Source of the DNA: Actinomycetes bacterium
GTDB lineage: Bacteria; Actinomycetota; Acidimicrobiia; Acidimicrobiales; Palsa-688
Direction of reading: 5' to 3'
Length of the DNA: 41,009 nucleotides
Assembly: GCA_021811865.1 (NCBI GenBank)
Contig: JAKAQB010000028.1
Location: 1 to 41,009, forward strand
Made by a program: the position numbers and the translations under genes
The notes under the pieces: model-generated
Told to the model about the DNA's origin: nothing
The model's database searches: none
What the model saw: only the letters and a program-made list of their open reading frames with translations
Shown: in pieces, positions 39,645 through 41,009 of the stretch
How the letters are laid out: the number at the start of each line of letters is the position of its first letter
How positions within the stretch are numbered: the stretch's first letter is position 1

Positions 39645-40288
39645 GGCGCGCTGCGGGCGCCCCTGGCGGCCTCTGAGAGCTCAGGGAAATTGATCGGGTC
39701 AGCGAGCAGTTCGAGCGGCGTGGCGTCCATTCCAGGGCCCTTGTACTCGAACCACGCAGGAACGCCTTGAGCTGTGTAGACGTGGCGAAGCTGGTTGACG
39801 AGTTGGGCAACCATCCGTATTCGCGCCTCTTCGTGGCCCGAGGGAACTGCCCCATCACGTGCTAGCCAACGCTGCAGTTGACGCGTCGATATACCGAGCA
39901 GGCGAGCCACCTCGGGCTGGGGCAGTCGAAGCATCGCCACTAGGGATCCGAGAACCTCTTGCACCGGCGTCCCTTCGCTCGCCCAGTGCCCGTCGACGAT
40001 GTCGCGCAGTGCGTGCCGCACCTGCTCGAGCGCCACGCGGAGGTCTCGCCGCTGCTCCATCACGTTGTCGTGGCGGAGTGCCTTCATCGATCGCAGTGCC
40101 CCGGCGAACAGTGCCGTCGAGAGGTACGGGTCCACCCCGAGGCTGAGCGGCGCCTGAGCGTGGAGGATCGTGTCGAGCCGGTCAACGAGCTCCGAGACCT
40201 CAGGCGGCACGCCACCTTCAGACTGCCGCAACAAGCGGGTCGCCCGGTTGACAGCCCCTAGAAGCTGGGGAAGTTCTGTCGTGGCCAT
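39641..40288 (-). CDS. Xre/MbcA/ParS-type antitoxin
   Basis: This 215-residue partner of the RES toxin has a helix-turn-helix at about 111-145 (EVARLLGISTRQLQRWLA). A toxin-binding region follows, with HVYTAQGVPAWFEYKGPG and PLELLADPINFPELSEAAR. The N-terminal 100 residues are an extra helical region not needed in short Xre antitoxins. ATG 40288 has a TACCAT box 6 nt upstream. Confidence 0.8.
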   Translation of the reverse strand: MATTELPQLLGAVNRATRLLRQSEGGVPPEVSELVDRLDTILHAQAPLSLGVDPYLSTALFAGALRSMKALRHDNVMEQRRDLRVALEQVRHALRDIVDGHWASEGTPVQEVLGSLVAMLRLPQPEVARLLGISTRQLQRWLARDGAVPSGHEEARIRMVAQLVNQLRHVYTAQGVPAWFEYKGPGMDATPLELLADPINFPELSEAARGARSAP

Positions 40289-40294
40289 GTCGTC

Positions 40295-40300
40295 ATGGTA
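40295..40300 (-). promoter_or_regulatory. Putative -10 box (TACCAT) of the Xre-RES operon
   Basis: On the minus strand TACCAT (TANNNT) ends 6 nt before ATG 40288, implying a leaderless antitoxin message. The near-repeat TATGGC just upstream could be part of the operator. Confidence 0.45.
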
Positions 40301-40522
40301 GCGCCATATTCACACGGAGGCGGGCCTCGTTCGACCGCCTCCCGAGACGATCGGAGGCCACCCACCCAGCTCACGTCGGTCGCTCCGGCGTCGGCGGAGG
40401 TCTCCCGGCGCTGCGTTGACAAGGCAAGAAGCGCCATTCGGCGCTCTCGGGAGGCAGGTGGTGGGCGTCCTCCTGTCGCGTCGTTCTGGTTCTCCGGTGG
40501 CAGCAGTGCGAAGGACCTGGTC

Positions 40523-41009
40523 TCAGCTCGGTCGTGGGCCGCCGCCCCACGGTCTGCAGGCAGCGATGCCCTCGCCCACCTCGACTCCTGGCGTGGGAGT
40601 TGGTCCGGGCGGCGCCACCGGCTTGCGTGCCACGAAGACCATCTCCCGCCCCGGCCGGTCGGGCGCGTCCCGGACCTCGTCGACGACCAAGCCGACCGAG
40701 GCCAACGACGCGGTCAGCTCGGCCCGCTCCCGGAACCGCAGCATCGAGTGCGAGGTCAGCACCGCCCCGTCGGAACAGAACACGAAGCTGGTCTGGAACG
40801 ACACACACGGCCATACCACCTCGGTCAGCTCGACCCAGGTCTCCACCAACCCGACATCGGGCACGTCCACCCGCCGGCGGGTCGCCGACTCGGTCCACTC
40901 CTCCCAGGCCCGCCGGGCAGGATCCCGGGTCTCGAACACCAGCCGACCCCCGGGGCAGAGCACATCGCGGACCGCCTCGAGGGCCGCCTGCCACTCGTCG
41001 TCGTCGACG
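40523..41009 (-). CDS. Class I SAM-dependent methyltransferase (5' end outside window)
   Basis: The C-terminal 162 residues of a methyltransferase run in from the right edge. VDDDEWQAALEAVRDVLCPGGRLVFETRDP is the end of the Rossmann part, with the post-motif CPGG turn typical of UbiE/Methyltransf_11/25 proteins. WPCVSFQTSFVFCSDGAVLTSHSMLRFRE and LTASLASVGLVVDEVRDAPD follow in the expected order. The SAM-binding GxGxG motif lies beyond the window. The substrate is unknown. Confidence 0.75.
   Translation of the reverse strand, partial: VDDDEWQAALEAVRDVLCPGGRLVFETRDPARRAWEEWTESATRRRVDVPDVGLVETWVELTEVVWPCVSFQTSFVFCSDGAVLTSHSMLRFRERAELTASLASVGLVVDEVRDAPDRPGREMVFVARKPVAPPGPTPTPGVEVGEGIAACRPWGGGPRPS

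Noticed and set aside
40371..40994. 207-codon frame antisense-phase to the methyltransferase
   Set aside because: Same strand but another frame; it is Arg/Gly-rich and the overlapping frame has clear methyltransferase motifs.

Overview
The window is about 41 kb of very GC-rich DNA with the gene style of an actinobacterium (Actinomycetota). Supporting signs are many GTG starts, start/stop overlaps of the ATGA or GTGA kind, and several genes with a TANNNT -10 box only 6-8 nt before the start codon, which implies leaderless mRNA. Other signs are a methionine aminopeptidase with an N-terminal SEC-C zinc motif and an ArsI/CadI protein of the mycobacterial type. Acidimicrobiia would fit, but that is an inference; no rRNA or other definitive marker is present.

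Left part (1-12.9 kb): the 3' end of a membrane-anchored protein, a TIGR03767-type metallophosphoesterase, a MarR regulator, a decayed cation/proton antiporter, and a large acyltransferase-3/SGNH fusion swollen by tandem repeats. Next come methionine aminopeptidase and methylmalonyl-CoA epimerase, divergent from an acetyl-CoA acetyltransferase. The housekeeping block recR, ybaB, dnaX and SRP RNA (minus strand) follows, divergent from tRNA-Ser(GGA). The SRP RNA shares long perfectly paired ends and is not covered by any protein gene.

Middle (13-29.2 kb): a secreted sedolisin (S53) peptidase with IPT/TIG repeats, an acyl-CoA ligase/crotonase pair, an MFS exporter and a membrane GGDEF-EAL protein. 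Then comes a four-gene overlapping operon made of one unrecognised protein and three proteins that together carry six YbjQ-like domains. tadA runs divergently from it with a VapBC-type module coupled to its end, followed by a nitroreductase.

Right part (29.5-41 kb): two coupled class B penicillin-binding proteins, then an accessory region. This holds an antitoxin with a nearly deleted PIN toxin and an arsenic module (arsI-acr3-arsC plus an orphan response regulator, divergent from arsR). It also holds a GrpB remnant, a DUF1841 gene, YefM-YoeB and Xre-RES toxin-antitoxin pairs, and a methyltransferase cut by the window end.

The most unusual signal is between genes. Two families of dyad-symmetric elements each occur twice: a 43-47 bp palindrome at 3816 and 17027, and a four-arm CCGCGCGCA element at 9411 and 29279 with identical 19/33/19 spacing. 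All four copies lie just downstream of a gene's 3' end, and all have short tandem-repeat arrays on their left side. A termination or mRNA-end role is the simplest reading. The six-domain YbjQ operon is the best candidate for an undescribed protein system.
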